From contig CAZBRS010000022.1 of assembly GCA_964494475.1 (NCBI GenBank), positions 18,960 to 82,959 of the forward strand: 64,000 nucleotides of DNA. Direction: 5' to 3'. A program made the translations under genes and the position numbers. Source of the DNA: CAZBRS01 sp964494475. GTDB lineage: Bacteria > Myxococcota_A > UBA9042 > CAZBRS01. The first letter of the stretch is position 1; each line of letters starts with the position of its first letter. Below the pieces are notes generated by a model. That model saw only the letters and a list, made by a program, of their open reading frames with translations, made no database searches and was not told the DNA's origin. This document shows, piece after piece, positions 16,642-26,200 of the stretch.

Positions 16642-17715
16642 TCACGCGACCGAGACCCCGAGCGAGCGGAGCCGCCGTCGCACGCCCTCGGAGCCCCCCG
16701 AGACGGAGAGCGCCCGAAGGTCGCGACGCCGATGGGCCGCGCGCAACTGACCAAAGCTCCCGGCATCGGCCCGCAACGCCGCGTCGAGCCGACCGAACCC
16801 GGTCACGGCGTCGAGCCACCCGAGCACCTCGGCGGCAGAGCCGGGCGCGGGCAGGCCCACGGGGGCCAGATCCGGCAGCGGCTCCTGCGCGAAGCCGAAG
16901 ACGCGCGCGAGGGTGGCCAGCGTGCGCTGCTGCAGGCCGCGTCGCCCGTCGTCGCTGCGCCCGGCCACGTGGGGTGTGACCAGGCGCGCGGCCGCGAGGG
17001 TCGAGGCCCTGGGCCGCGGCTCGCGGCAGAACACGTCGGCGCGGTACGAGGCCACCCGCCCTGCCCCGCTCGCCGCGAGCAGCGCGTCCTCGTCGATCAC
17101 CTCGCCCCGCGCCGCCGAGAGCACGTGAACGGGGCGCGGCCAGGCCGCCAGGCGCGCACCGTCGAGCCAGCCCTCGGTCGCGTCGGGCTGGCCCCGGCGG
17201 GTGAAGGGCACGTGCAGGGTGAGCACATCGCACGCGTACAGGGCCTCGATCGGCGCGCTCACGAACGACGGCTCGCGACGCGCGCGCGGCGGATCGACGG
17301 CCACCGTGGGTACGCCCAGCGCCGCCAGGCGGGCCAGCACCCGCCCCCCCGTCTCGCCGCACCCGAGCACGCCCACGGTCGGCAGCGCCCCCCCGAGGCC
17401 GAACTGGGCCGCCAGCGCCAGCACCACCCAGTCGGCCACGCCATCGGCGTTGCCCCCGCGCGCGTCGTAGACGGGAACGCCCACCTCGCCCACGTGGTCA
17501 CGCCCGGCCGAGGCGGTGACGATGGCCTCGAGCTCGGGAAAACGCGCAGCCAGGGCCCGGTCGATCTTCTGGTCGGTGCGGATGGCGAGGGCGCGGACTC
17601 CCGCGGGGTCGACCGCGGCGACGTCGGCGGTGGTGCGCACCACCGCGACCTCGGCGAAGGGCGCCAGGCGGTCACCGAAGGCTGCGGCCAGTTCGTGGTC
17701 GAGGACGAGCTTCAA
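16642..17715 (-). CDS. PdxB-like D-isomer-specific 2-hydroxyacid dehydrogenase
   Basis: 357 residues. A flavodoxin-like N-terminal part carries 'ALAIRTDQKIDRAL', then a Rossmann NAD-binding domain ('GVLGCGETGGRV', GxGxxG), the catalytic Arg in 'LSAARGEVIDEDAL', an Asp/Glu region 'ADVFCREPRP', and catalytic His in 'VTPHVAGRSDDGR'. The 'TPHxAGxSxxGR' pattern and a C-terminal dimerisation-like extension (about 260-357) point to 4-phosphoerythronate dehydrogenase (PdxB), the second step of the DXP-dependent vitamin B6 pathway. No other pdx gene is nearby, so another 2-hydroxyacid substrate is possible. It is followed closely by 30 bases and the large lipoprotein's stop codon. Confidence 0.75.
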   Translation of the reverse strand: MKLVLDHELAAAFGDRLAPFAEVAVVRTTADVAAVDPAGVRALAIRTDQKIDRALAARFPELEAIVTASAGRDHVGEVGVPVYDARGGNADGVADWVVLALAAQFGLGGALPTVGVLGCGETGGRVLARLAALGVPTVAVDPPRARREPSFVSAPIEALYACDVLTLHVPFTRRGQPDATEGWLDGARLAAWPRPVHVLSAARGEVIDEDALLAASGAGRVASYRADVFCREPRPRASTLAAARLVTPHVAGRSDDGRRGLQQRTLATLARVFGFAQEPLPDLAPVGLPAPGSAAEVLGWLDAVTGFGRLDAALRADAGSFGQLRAAHRRRDLRALSVSGGSEGVRRRLRSLGVSVA

Positions 17716-17746
17716 TCGAGCCCCGCTCGGGGTGAGGGCCGAGACC

Positions 17747-20605
17747 TCACGCCCGGCGGCGAGCCAGCGCCAGCCCCAGCAACGCCATCAGCGCCAGCAG
17801 GCCGGCCACGGGGGCCGGGCGCGTGCCGAACGAACAATCGAGGCCGCCGCCCTCGGCGTTGGGGTCGACCGCCACGATGACCGGCTTGGCCTTCACGATG
17901 GTGTGGCCCTTGGCGTAGGCCAGGGACATGAGGTCGATGGTGAGGCCCTGGTCGACGGGCAGGCCCTCGGCCAGAGAGCCGAGCGCGAACGCGGGGATGG
18001 CGAACGACAGGTCGGCGTCGGCCAGTTCGCCCTCGAGCACCTGCTTCAGGATGCCCCCGATCAGGTTCTCGAACACGCTCTCCTTGCCCTTCCACTCGTC
18101 GTTCAGGGCCACGATCTCGGCCGTGAACAGATCGAACGGCGCGATCAGGATGCCGAGCTTCTGGCCGCCGGTCTCTTCGTCGGTCGTGATGGCGAAGTCG
18201 AGGGAGGTCTGGGCGTAGAGGTACATCGAGATGTCGACCGGCTTGCCCGTCATCTCGAAGGTGGCGTGCACGAACACCTCGCCGAGCTGGACCAGGCGCT
18301 TCTGCGCGCCCTCGACCGTGGCGCAGCCCTCGAGGATGGGAGGCAGGTAGGCGTCGGTGGCGACCGCCATGTTCTTGATGCCGTACTGGCTGAGATCGAG
18401 ATCCATGGCGGCGAAGTCGGCCTCGGCGATGTTCAGGGTGAGCGCGCCGTTCGACCACAGCGAGTACACCGCCTGGTTCAAGAGATCGTCGAAGATGGCG
18501 ACCTCGACGGGCGCGTCCTTGACGGGCGAGTACGCCCCGCCGGGCTCGGCGCCCAGGCAGCCGTCGCGCTTGATGGCGCCGAGGACCGTGCGCGCGATCT
18601 TCTTCTCGCTGCGGATGGTGCCGGCCACGCCCAGCAGCCCGCCGTCGGGCGAGAACTGCAGCGAATCATAGGCCGTGAGCAGCCGGAGCTCGAGCGGGAT
18701 GCCCGCGCCGACCGGCAGATCGAACCCGATGGGCAGGTCCATCACCAGCGCCGAAAGGCCGTCTTGCAAGAGGCCCGTGACCTGGTCCTTCAGCAGGTCC
18801 TCGACCACCCCCTGCAGGATGCCCGTGAGCAGGTTCTTGAGGAGATCGGTCAGGATGCCCACGAGCTGACCCACGATGTCGGAGCCCTCCAGCTTGAGGT
18901 TCTGGATGTCGACCGTGGGCTGGGTCATCTCGACCACGGGCATCTTGTTCGAGTCGAGGCTGATGAGGATGGTCGAGAGCAGGGTGATGGAGTCGGCCTT
19001 GATCTTGCCGGCCATGGGGATGCAGAGGCCCCCGTTGCCCTGGAGCTCGAAATCGGCCGAGAACGTGGTGATGACCAGGTTCAGGTGCAGCCCGCCGTCG
19101 ACGGGGTTCAGCAGGATCGAGACGTCGTCGTAGACGATGTTCGACACGTAGATGCCGTAGCTGTCGCACGGCCACAGGCCGAACTCGGCGGCCGGGCTCG
19201 GCAGCAATGCACCCAGGTCGAGGTCGCCCAGGATGGTCTCGGCGATGACCGACAACGTGGCCGTGTTCGTCGGATCGGTGTCGTAGAAGAGCTTCTGGCC
19301 GAGGAAGACGACCAGCGCGTCGTGCACCATGGAGTCTTCGGGGAAGGCCGTGTCCATGGGCGTATAGCCCGACGAGTAGTGGAAGGCCCGCATGGTCTTC
19401 GATTTGTTGTTGCACGCGTCCTGGGCCTCGAACAGCAGGTAGTTCTGGCCGTGCACGGGCGGGATGGGCAGCGACCACGCGCCCTCGGCGCCCACGGGGA
19501 TGGGCGCGTCGCCGAGCGTGAACGACTTCACGCCGCTGATGGGGTCGGCGATGGTGCCGCCGGCCACGAGCAGCGCCGACGTGTCGAACGTCTGGCCGCG
19601 CTCGGGCGAGGTGACCACGATGGCGGGGCCCGTGCCGTCGCAGGTGACGTCGAGGGTGTCGCTGAAGGCCTGCTCGCCGTTGACGGTGCCCGTGAAGGTG
19701 AAGGGGCCCTCGATCAGGAAGGTGTACTTGTCGTCGCCTTCGTCCTGCAGCCCCTCGGCGGGCACGGCCGACACCTGGACCAGGGCCAGGTCGCCGCTGA
19801 CGTTGCCGTACTGATCGAGGCCGCGGCCCTTGACCGTGACCTTGGTGCCCACCGTGTAGCAGAGGCGCTCGGGGTTCAGGTAGAGCTCGGCCTTGACGGG
19901 CGCGCCGGGCGTGACGGTGAGCATGGCCGGCACCTTCTCGAGATCGGGCGACGCGGGCACCGTGCAGGTGATCTCCCACTCGCCGGCCACCGTGGTGCTG
20001 ACGCCCGCGGCGCCCACCGTGACCTCCGGGGGCGCCTGGATCGACGTGGTCGCCCCGGTGACGGGGTTGCCGAAGGCGTCCGAGACGCCGCACGCGACCG
20101 TGGTGCTGCCGCCGGCCGGGATCTCGGCGGCGCCGAGCGTGGTGACCACCTTGGCAGCCACCGCGGGCGCGACCGCGAGTTGGGCCGGCGTGGCGTCGAC
20201 CAGCCCCTCGTGGCGGCAGGCCACCGCCGCCGTGCCGGCCTTGGTGACGGTGAGCGTGGCGCCGCTCTGGGTGGTGCCCTCGGCCGGGGTCACGTCGTAG
20301 ACGACGGCGACCTCCTGCTTGTTGCCTTCGGCGTCTTCGGCCACGCAGAACACCGTGGTGCTGCCACCGGCCACGATGGCCGCGGGCTCGAGGGCCGTGT
20401 CGACCGAGACGGCCGTGAACGGCGGCTCGCCGTCGGGCCCGAGGTCCTTGCCCACCCCGTCGCCGGAGGCGATGTCGCCCACGTCGCCGTAGAGATCGGC
20501 GAGCCCGTCGGGCTCGTTGCCGCCGTTGGAGGACGAGCCGCAGGCCGACAGCGCCAGCGACGCCGCGAGCGCCAGGAACACCGCAACGGTCGTGCCACGA
20601 GCCAT
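17747..20605 (-). CDS. Large lipoprotein with Ig-like domains and MYXO-CTERM-like tail
   Basis: 952 residues. A signal peptide with lipobox LSAC (Cys22) is followed by an acidic linker. Residues about 60-390 hold several bacterial Ig-like/Big-type beta domains ('GGSTTVFCVAEDAEGNK', 'GGSTTVACGVSDAFGN', 'SPERGQTFDTSALLVAGG'). Residues about 400-900 are a large region of alternating strands and amphipathic helices with 'VGQLVGILTDLLKNLLTGIL', perhaps lipid-binding, but no family is certain. The last 32 residues have a Cys (GLDCSFG), a hydrophobic stretch and terminal RRRA, the layout of MYXO-CTERM/exosortase-type sorting tails. Carrying both a lipobox and such a tail is unusual. It is divergent from yacG. 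Confidence 0.75.
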   Translation of the reverse strand: MARGTTVAVFLALAASLALSACGSSSNGGNEPDGLADLYGDVGDIASGDGVGKDLGPDGEPPFTAVSVDTALEPAAIVAGGSTTVFCVAEDAEGNKQEVAVVYDVTPAEGTTQSGATLTVTKAGTAAVACRHEGLVDATPAQLAVAPAVAAKVVTTLGAAEIPAGGSTTVACGVSDAFGNPVTGATTSIQAPPEVTVGAAGVSTTVAGEWEITCTVPASPDLEKVPAMLTVTPGAPVKAELYLNPERLCYTVGTKVTVKGRGLDQYGNVSGDLALVQVSAVPAEGLQDEGDDKYTFLIEGPFTFTGTVNGEQAFSDTLDVTCDGTGPAIVVTSPERGQTFDTSALLVAGGTIADPISGVKSFTLGDAPIPVGAEGAWSLPIPPVHGQNYLLFEAQDACNNKSKTMRAFHYSSGYTPMDTAFPEDSMVHDALVVFLGQKLFYDTDPTNTATLSVIAETILGDLDLGALLPSPAAEFGLWPCDSYGIYVSNIVYDDVSILLNPVDGGLHLNLVITTFSADFELQGNGGLCIPMAGKIKADSITLLSTILISLDSNKMPVVEMTQPTVDIQNLKLEGSDIVGQLVGILTDLLKNLLTGILQGVVEDLLKDQVTGLLQDGLSALVMDLPIGFDLPVGAGIPLELRLLTAYDSLQFSPDGGLLGVAGTIRSEKKIARTVLGAIKRDGCLGAEPGGAYSPVKDAPVEVAIFDDLLNQAVYSLWSNGALTLNIAEADFAAMDLDLSQYGIKNMAVATDAYLPPILEGCATVEGAQKRLVQLGEVFVHATFEMTGKPVDISMYLYAQTSLDFAITTDEETGGQKLGILIAPFDLFTAEIVALNDEWKGKESVFENLIGGILKQVLEGELADADLSFAIPAFALGSLAEGLPVDQGLTIDLMSLAYAKGHTIVKAKPVIVAVDPNAEGGGLDCSFGTRPAPVAGLLALMALLGLALARRRA

Positions 20606-20640
20606 GGGAGCGCCTCCAGATCGGGGGAAAAGCCGTGAGA

Positions 20641-20669
20641 AGTATATTGAAGGCCCCGATCCCCTTCAA
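20641..20669 (-). promoter_or_regulatory. Candidate promoter of the large lipoprotein
   Basis: TTGAAG (complement of 20664-20669), 17 bases, TATACT (complement of 20641-20646), 36 bases upstream of ATG 20605. The -10 is close to consensus. It overlaps the yacG promoter face to face. Confidence 0.55.
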
Positions 20670-20676
20670 GTAGAAT
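20647..20676 (+). promoter_or_regulatory. Candidate promoter of yacG-purE
   Basis: TTGAAG (20647-20652), 18 bases, TAGAAT (20671-20676), 22 bases before ATG 20699. It occupies almost the same DNA as the divergent promoter, and the two -35 boxes form an inverted repeat TTGAAG...CTTCAA. Confidence 0.45.
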
Positions 20677-20698
20677 GCCCGGGAGCCGAAGGAAGCCC

Positions 20699-20932
20699 AT
20701 GGCCCGTTGCCCCATCTGCAAGAACCTGCTGGCGCCCGGCGACCCGCAACCCAACGCTCCTTTCTGCTCCGAGCGCTGCCGCATGGTCGACCTCGGCAAA
20801 TGGTTCGGCGAAGCCTACCGCGTACCCGCAGAGGAGGTCCCTGATGAGTCCGAGCTCGACGCCGATGGTGCTGGTGGTGATGGGCAGCGCCTCCGATCAG
20901 GCCACGATGCAGGCGACGACCGAGACGCTTGA
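20699..20932 (+). CDS. yacG: YacG-like zinc-binding DNA gyrase inhibitor
   Basis: 77 residues. Cys4, Cys7, Cys23 and Cys27 form the zinc site (CPIC and CSERC), followed by 'RMVDLGKWFGEAYRVP', the diagnostic YacG sequence. In E. coli YacG binds GyrB and inhibits gyrase. ATG 20699 is preferred over an upstream ATG at 20675 because the family begins just before the first cysteine pair. The last 30 residues have no family similarity and are read from DNA that also encodes the start of purE in another frame (89 bases of overlap). The authentic domain is complete before the overlap. Confidence 0.88.
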   Translation: MARCPICKNLLAPGDPQPNAPFCSERCRMVDLGKWFGEAYRVPAEEVPDESELDADGAGGDGQRLRSGHDAGDDRDA

Positions 20933-21323
20933 GGCCCTGGCCGTCCCGTTCGACGTGCAGATCCGCAGCGCCCACCGCACACCCACCAAGCTGCTGGCCA
21001 CCCTCGAGGCCTTCGAGGCGGCCGGGGGCAAGGTGATCATCGCCGGGGCCGGCCTGGCCGCCCACCTGGCCGGGGCCTGCGCCGCGCACACCGTGCTGCC
21101 CGTCATCGCCGTGCCCCTGGCGGGCAGCGATCTCGGAGGCTTCGACGCCCTGCTCAGCTCGGTCCAGATGCCCAAGGGCGTGCCGGTGGCCACGGTCGCC
21201 ATCGGCAAGCACGGCGCCGTCAACGCCGCGCTGCTGGCCGGCCAGATGCTGGCCCTCTCCGATCCCGAGCTGGCCGCGCGCTTGAAGACACTGCTCGTCG
21301 AGAAGTTCGGGCGCGAGCTCTAG
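20844..21323 (+). CDS. purE: N5-carboxyaminoimidazole ribonucleotide mutase PurE
   Basis: 159 residues. It rearranges N5-CAIR to 4-carboxy-AIR in purine synthesis. Family motifs are complete: 'VVMGSASDQATM' (phosphate-binding serines around 14-17), 'QIRSAHRTP' with the catalytic His44, 'IIAGAGLAAHLAGACAAHT' and 'LLSSVQMPKGVPVATVAIG'. The start at 20844 follows an excellent GAGGAGGT ribosome binding site inside the yacG reading frame. No purK is visible nearby. It is followed 24 bases later by a sodium/solute symporter gene, with AAAGGAG before that start. Confidence 0.95.
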   Translation: MSPSSTPMVLVVMGSASDQATMQATTETLEALAVPFDVQIRSAHRTPTKLLATLEAFEAAGGKVIIAGAGLAAHLAGACAAHTVLPVIAVPLAGSDLGGFDALLSSVQMPKGVPVATVAIGKHGAVNAALLAGQMLALSDPELAARLKTLLVEKFGREL

Positions 21324-21347
21324 CCTCCCCCGTCGAAAGGAGCCCCC

Positions 21348-23021
21348 ATGGAGACCACGCTGCACCTCGCCCCTGTCGACTGGGCGATCATCGCCATCTA
21401 CTTCGTGTTCATCATCGGCATCGGACTTTACTTGCGCCGGTTCACGAAGACCGGCGACGACTTCTTCCTGGCCGGCCGCAAGAACAGCTCGTGGGTGGCC
21501 GGCCTCGCCTTCCTGTCGGCCAACCTGGGCGCGCTCGAGATCCTGGGCTGGACCGGCGGCACCATGAAGTACGGCATGTACGTCAGCCACTTCTATTGGA
21601 TCGGCGCCGTACCGGCCATGCTCTTCCTGGGCCTCTACATGATGCCCTTCTATTACTCGAGCAAGATCCACTCGATCCCGGGCTACCTCAAGCTGCGCTT
21701 CGACGAGCGCACGCGCGTGCTGAACGCCATCTCGTTCGCCGTGATGACGCTGCTCATGTCGGGCATCAACCTCTACCTCATGGCGCTCGTGTTCCGCACC
21801 ATCCTCGGCTGGGACTGGCACCTCAGCATGTGGGCCTCGGCCGCCGCCATCGGATGCTACATCACGCTCGGCGGCCTCATGAGCGCCATCTTCACCGAAA
21901 TCGTGCAGTTCTTCCTGATCTGGGCCGGCCTCTTCCTGGTGGCCATCCTGGGCCTGGTCGAGCTCGGCGGCATCCAGGGCCTGCTGGCCGAGTTGCCGCC
22001 CACCATGAACTCGTTGTGGGCCACGTCGGCCAACGCCGCCGACAACTCCATGGGCGTCACCTGGATCGGCATCGTCATGGGCCTCGGCTTCGTCCTGTCG
22101 TTCGGCTACTGGACCACCGACTTCCTGGTGGTGCAGCGCGCCTTCTCGTCGAAGGACCTGCGCTCGGCGCGCCTCACGCCCATCACGGCCTCGTTCTTCA
22201 AGATGCTGCTGCCGCTCATCGTGGTGGGCGCCGGCCTCGTGGCCTGGAAGCTGCAGGCCTTGGGCCAGATCACGCTGCTGCCGCACCCCGAGACCGGCGA
22301 GCCCTGGAACGACACCGCCCTGCCCCTCCTGATCGCCCGGTACTTCCCGGCCGGGCTGGTGGGGCTCGGCATCACGGCCCTGCTCGCCGGCTTCATGGCG
22401 GGCCAGGCGGGCAACGTCAGCGCCTTCAACACCGTGTGGACCTACGACATCTACAAGGCCGTGCTGAACAAGAACGCCTCGGACGAGCACCTCGTGTGGA
22501 TGGGCCGCGTGGCCACCATCGTGGGCATCGTGCTGTCGGTCGCCACCGCCTACCTGGCCATGCAGTTCAACACCATCATGGACTACATCCAGGCCATCTT
22601 CAGCTGGGTCAACGCGCCGCTCTTCGCCACCATGCTGCTCGGCATGTTCTGGAAGCGCACCACGAGCGCAGGCGGCTTCTGGGGCCTGGTGGCCGGCATG
22701 CTCACGTCGTTCTTCATCTTCCTCGGCTTCAAGTTCGGCTGGTTCTCCGAGGGCGTGGTGGCCGTCATCACGTTCTCGAAGAACCCGAGCGGCATGACCC
22801 AGAACCTGTGGCAGGCCACCTGGGCGTGGGTCGTGTGCTTCGGCGCCACCTTGGCCATCAGTCTGGTCACCAAGGCCAAGCCCGAGGCCGAGCTCGTGGG
22901 CCTCGTGAAGTCGCTGACGCCCAAGATCGACATGGGCGACGTGCCCCTGCTCGGCCGTCCCGGCTTCTGGGCCGCCATCGCCCTGGTCGTGCTCGTCATC
23001 CTCAACGTCGTGTTCTGGTAG
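21348..23021 (+). CDS. Sodium:solute symporter (SSS family)
   Basis: 557 residues, about 13-14 transmembrane helices of the LeuT-fold SSS family. Motifs include 'GDDFFLAGRKNSSWVAGLAFLSANLGALEILG' split over helices 1-2, 'GYLKLRFDERTRVLNAISF', 'ITLGGLMSAIFTEIVQFF', 'FGYWTTDFLVVQRAFSSKD' and 'LLAGFMAGQAGNVSAFNTV'. The pattern resembles sugar or organic-acid transporters of the vSGLT type more than the acetate permease at 49-51 kb. Substrate not assignable from sequence. It lies in a yacG-purE-sss-small protein transcription unit and is followed after 10 bases by a one-helix membrane protein that may be an accessory. Confidence 0.92.
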   Translation: METTLHLAPVDWAIIAIYFVFIIGIGLYLRRFTKTGDDFFLAGRKNSSWVAGLAFLSANLGALEILGWTGGTMKYGMYVSHFYWIGAVPAMLFLGLYMMPFYYSSKIHSIPGYLKLRFDERTRVLNAISFAVMTLLMSGINLYLMALVFRTILGWDWHLSMWASAAAIGCYITLGGLMSAIFTEIVQFFLIWAGLFLVAILGLVELGGIQGLLAELPPTMNSLWATSANAADNSMGVTWIGIVMGLGFVLSFGYWTTDFLVVQRAFSSKDLRSARLTPITASFFKMLLPLIVVGAGLVAWKLQALGQITLLPHPETGEPWNDTALPLLIARYFPAGLVGLGITALLAGFMAGQAGNVSAFNTVWTYDIYKAVLNKNASDEHLVWMGRVATIVGIVLSVATAYLAMQFNTIMDYIQAIFSWVNAPLFATMLLGMFWKRTTSAGGFWGLVAGMLTSFFIFLGFKFGWFSEGVVAVITFSKNPSGMTQNLWQATWAWVVCFGATLAISLVTKAKPEAELVGLVKSLTPKIDMGDVPLLGRPGFWAAIALVVLVILNVVFW

Positions 23022-23031
23022 GGAGGCCGCC

Positions 23032-23244
23032 ATGACCGAGTCGAACGCGCCCAAGATGCTCTCGATCTGGTTGCTGGTGGGGCTCATCCTCGTGATCTAC
23101 GGGCTCATCCTGGCCGGCTGCGGCGTCTACTATCGGGCCCACCCCGAGCTGCTCACGCAGACGCTCGGCGAGCTGAACCCGTCGCTGTGGTGGGGCGCCG
23201 GCATGGCCGGCCTCGGGGCGGTCTTCGTCGTCTTCGGGCGATAG
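23032..23244 (+). CDS. Small membrane protein after the symporter
   Basis: 70 residues with two hydrophobic segments (about 11-32 'SIWLLVGLILVIYGLILAG' and 50-67), separated by 'YYRAHPELLTQTLGELNPSLWW'. No named family is certain, but similar short proteins often follow SSS genes. The start has GGGAGG upstream, and the gap to the symporter is 10 bases, so cotranscription and a helper role are plausible. Its stop lies only 15 bases from the convergent end of the giant repeat gene. Confidence 0.7.
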   Translation: MTESNAPKMLSIWLLVGLILVIYGLILAGCGVYYRAHPELLTQTLGELNPSLWWGAGMAGLGAVFVVFGR

Positions 23245-23259
23245 GCGAATCCGTCCTTC

Positions 23260-26200
23260 TTACTGAATCAAGAAGTCGAAGGTGCAGCCGGAGACGGGCG
23301 AGCACACCATTCCGGCCGGGCACGTGAGCGGCAACATGGTGCAGGCGCCGGTCGCGAAGTTGCACGAGTTGACGGTGCAGGCGTCGCCGTCGCCACAGTC
23401 GGAGTGGGCCGTGCAGCCGTCGCAGTCGATCAGGGGCAGGTGGCCACACGGGTCGCCGATGGTGACGCCCGAAACACAGGTGTCGAGGGTGCAAGGATCG
23501 CCGTCGCCGCAATCGGTCAACGTCGTCGAGCACGTAAGGCCCCCGGCCCCGACCGAGATCTCGGCGTAGGAGCATCCCACCCCGACGCACCCGTCGAGGA
23601 AGGACTCGACGGCGCATTGGCCCGTGGCGATCGTGCAGACGCCGGGCTGCAGCGGGCCGTACACGTCGCAGACGCCCGTGGGATCTTCCTGTCCGCACGA
23701 GCCCGGCAGGCAGCCGGGGGCCGCGGAGTTCGGCGTGAAGACGCAGCCGGTGGCCGGATTGCACGAGTCGGCGGTGCACGCGTTGTCGTCGTAGCACGGC
23801 ATGGTCGTGACGCGACAGGCCCCCGTGGCCGGATCGCAGAGCGCCAACTCGCACTTGTTGGCCGCCGCGCAGACTACCGCGTCGGCCTCGCACGCCCCGG
23901 TCAGCGGATTGCACGAGTCGATCGTGCACGGGCTGCCGTCGTCGCAACCCCGTACCACAGCGTCGTGCACGCAGCCACCGGGCACCTCGCAGGTGTCGAA
24001 GGTGCAAAGGTCGCCGTCGTCGCAGGGGTTCTCTTCGTAGACGCACGCGCCGGTCGCGGCCACGCACGAGTCGAGGGTGCAGGGGTTGCCGTCATCGCAG
24101 GGCTTCACGTTCGTGCAGGCCCCCGTGACCGGATCGCACGAGTCGTTGGTGCACGGATCGTCGTCGTCGCAGGTGTCGCCGTGGGTGCAGGCCCCCGTGG
24201 CCGCCGCGCACGAATCGGTGGTGCACGGATCGTCGTCGTCGCAGGCCGCCAGGTGCTTGCAGCCCGAGGCGGGCAGGCACGAGTCGGTCGTGCACTTGTC
24301 ATTGTCGTCGCAGGAGATCGCCACGTTCAGGCACGCCGTCGTGAACGGCAGGCACGTGTCCGTCGTGCACGCGTTCTCGTCGTCGCAGCGATCGGAGTAC
24401 ACGCACGTGCCGCCGACGCACTTGCCGGCGTCGCACGGATCGGACGGGGTACAGTCGACGTCGGCCGCGCAGCCCGTGCAGCCGGGTTCGGCCACGTGGG
24501 TGCACGTGCCGTTGGGCTGGCACGCGTCGACCGTGCACGGGTTGCCGTCGGCGCACACCGCGTTCGCGTTGCAGCTGTACCCCCCCGCGCCGTCGTAGAT
24601 GCACAGCTGCGTGTAGCCGCAGCCGCCGGCGGGGCAGATGGCCGCGTCGGTGTAGCTGCACGCGCCCGTGGTCGGGTGGCACTGGTCGGCCGTGCACGGG
24701 TTGGTGTCGGCGCACTTCGCCACGGTCGAGCACGTGGTGGTTCCGTCGAGGTTCGCGAAGCACCCGTCGACGGTGCAGGGGTCGAGGTCGTCGCACTTGG
24801 CCGTGTGGGAACACGCACCGGTCGGGCTGCAGGTATCGATGGTGCAGGCGTCCGAATCGTCGCAGGTGCCCGGGTGGGCGCAGGTGTAGGTGGAGCCGGC
24901 ACCCGCCGTGCAGACATCGCGCGTGCAAGGGTTGGCGTCGGCGCAGACCCCGGAGTCGACGCTGCCGCAGCCCGTGATCTCGTTGCAGGCCGACTTGAGG
25001 CAACTGCTGGCGTCGGGGCCGCAGTCGACGTCGTTGTAGGTGCAGACGCCCGTGACCACGTCGCAGAGCTCGTTGGTGCAGATGCTGCCGTCGTCGCACT
25101 TCGGGCCGTGAACACAGACCTTGTTCACGCAGCGCGACGCCGTGCACGGATCGTCGTCGAAGCAGTCGCCGTCGGCCGTGCACTGGCCCACCGTGCAATC
25201 GGGGATGGCGGTGTGGAGGCAGGCATCGCCGGCGGCCTCGGGGTCGCAGCTGTCGACCGTGCACGGATCGGCGTCGCCGCAGGCCAGGGGGTAGTCGACG
25301 CAGCCGCCCTCGGCTTCGATGCAGGCGCTGATCTGGCAAGCGTCGGGCGGCGTGCAGACGAAGGGCTCGGGGTCGCAGGCTCCGGTGCCCGCGTTGCAGA
25401 CGGCGATGGTGCACGCCAGGCCATCGTCCGGGCACGTGACCTCGTCGAGCACGCACTGGTTGTCGACGCACTCGGCCGAGAGCAGGCACAGGTCGGCCAG
25501 AGGATCGCCGCATTCGGCGTCGGTCGTGCAGCAATCGGCGATCGGGTCGTTGGCGCAGGTCCCCGCGTCGCACGAGTCGGTCGTGCACGCGTCGTCGTCG
25601 TCACAGTCCTTCGGGTCGTTCTTGCACACGCCCGTCTCGATGTCGCACAGGTCGACGGTGCACTCGTCGGTGTCGGTGCAGTCCTTCCGCTCGAACTCGC
25701 ACGTTCCGTCGAGGCAGGTGCCGAGCCGGCACAGGTCGTTGGCATCGACACAGTCGTCGTCGACGTTGCAGCACCCGTCGATGGTCTCGTGCAGGCAACC
25801 GAGCAGCGCGTCGCAGTGGTCGTAGGTGCAGTCGTTGGCGTCGGTGCAGGGAAGAACGGTGTTCGTGCACGCGCCGCTCACGGCGTTGCACGCGTCGGCC
25901 GTGCACACGTTGTCGTCGTCGCAGCGACCCTTGGGCTGACAGGAACCCGTGGCCGGGTTGCAGGCGTTGACCTGGCAGACCGCGGTCGACGGCTCGCAGG
26001 CGACCGCCGGGTACATGCAGCCCGAGGTCGTGAAGATCGGCGCCAGCGTGCAGGGGTTCCCGTCGTCGAGGCACACCCCGTGCAGGCACGTGCCGTCCGA
26101 CGGGTTGCAGCCGTCGGCCGTGAGCGGGTTGCCGTCGGAGCAGTTCTTCTCGCCGTAGTCGCACACGCCCGTCGCGGGCACGCAGGCGTCGGTGGTGCAC

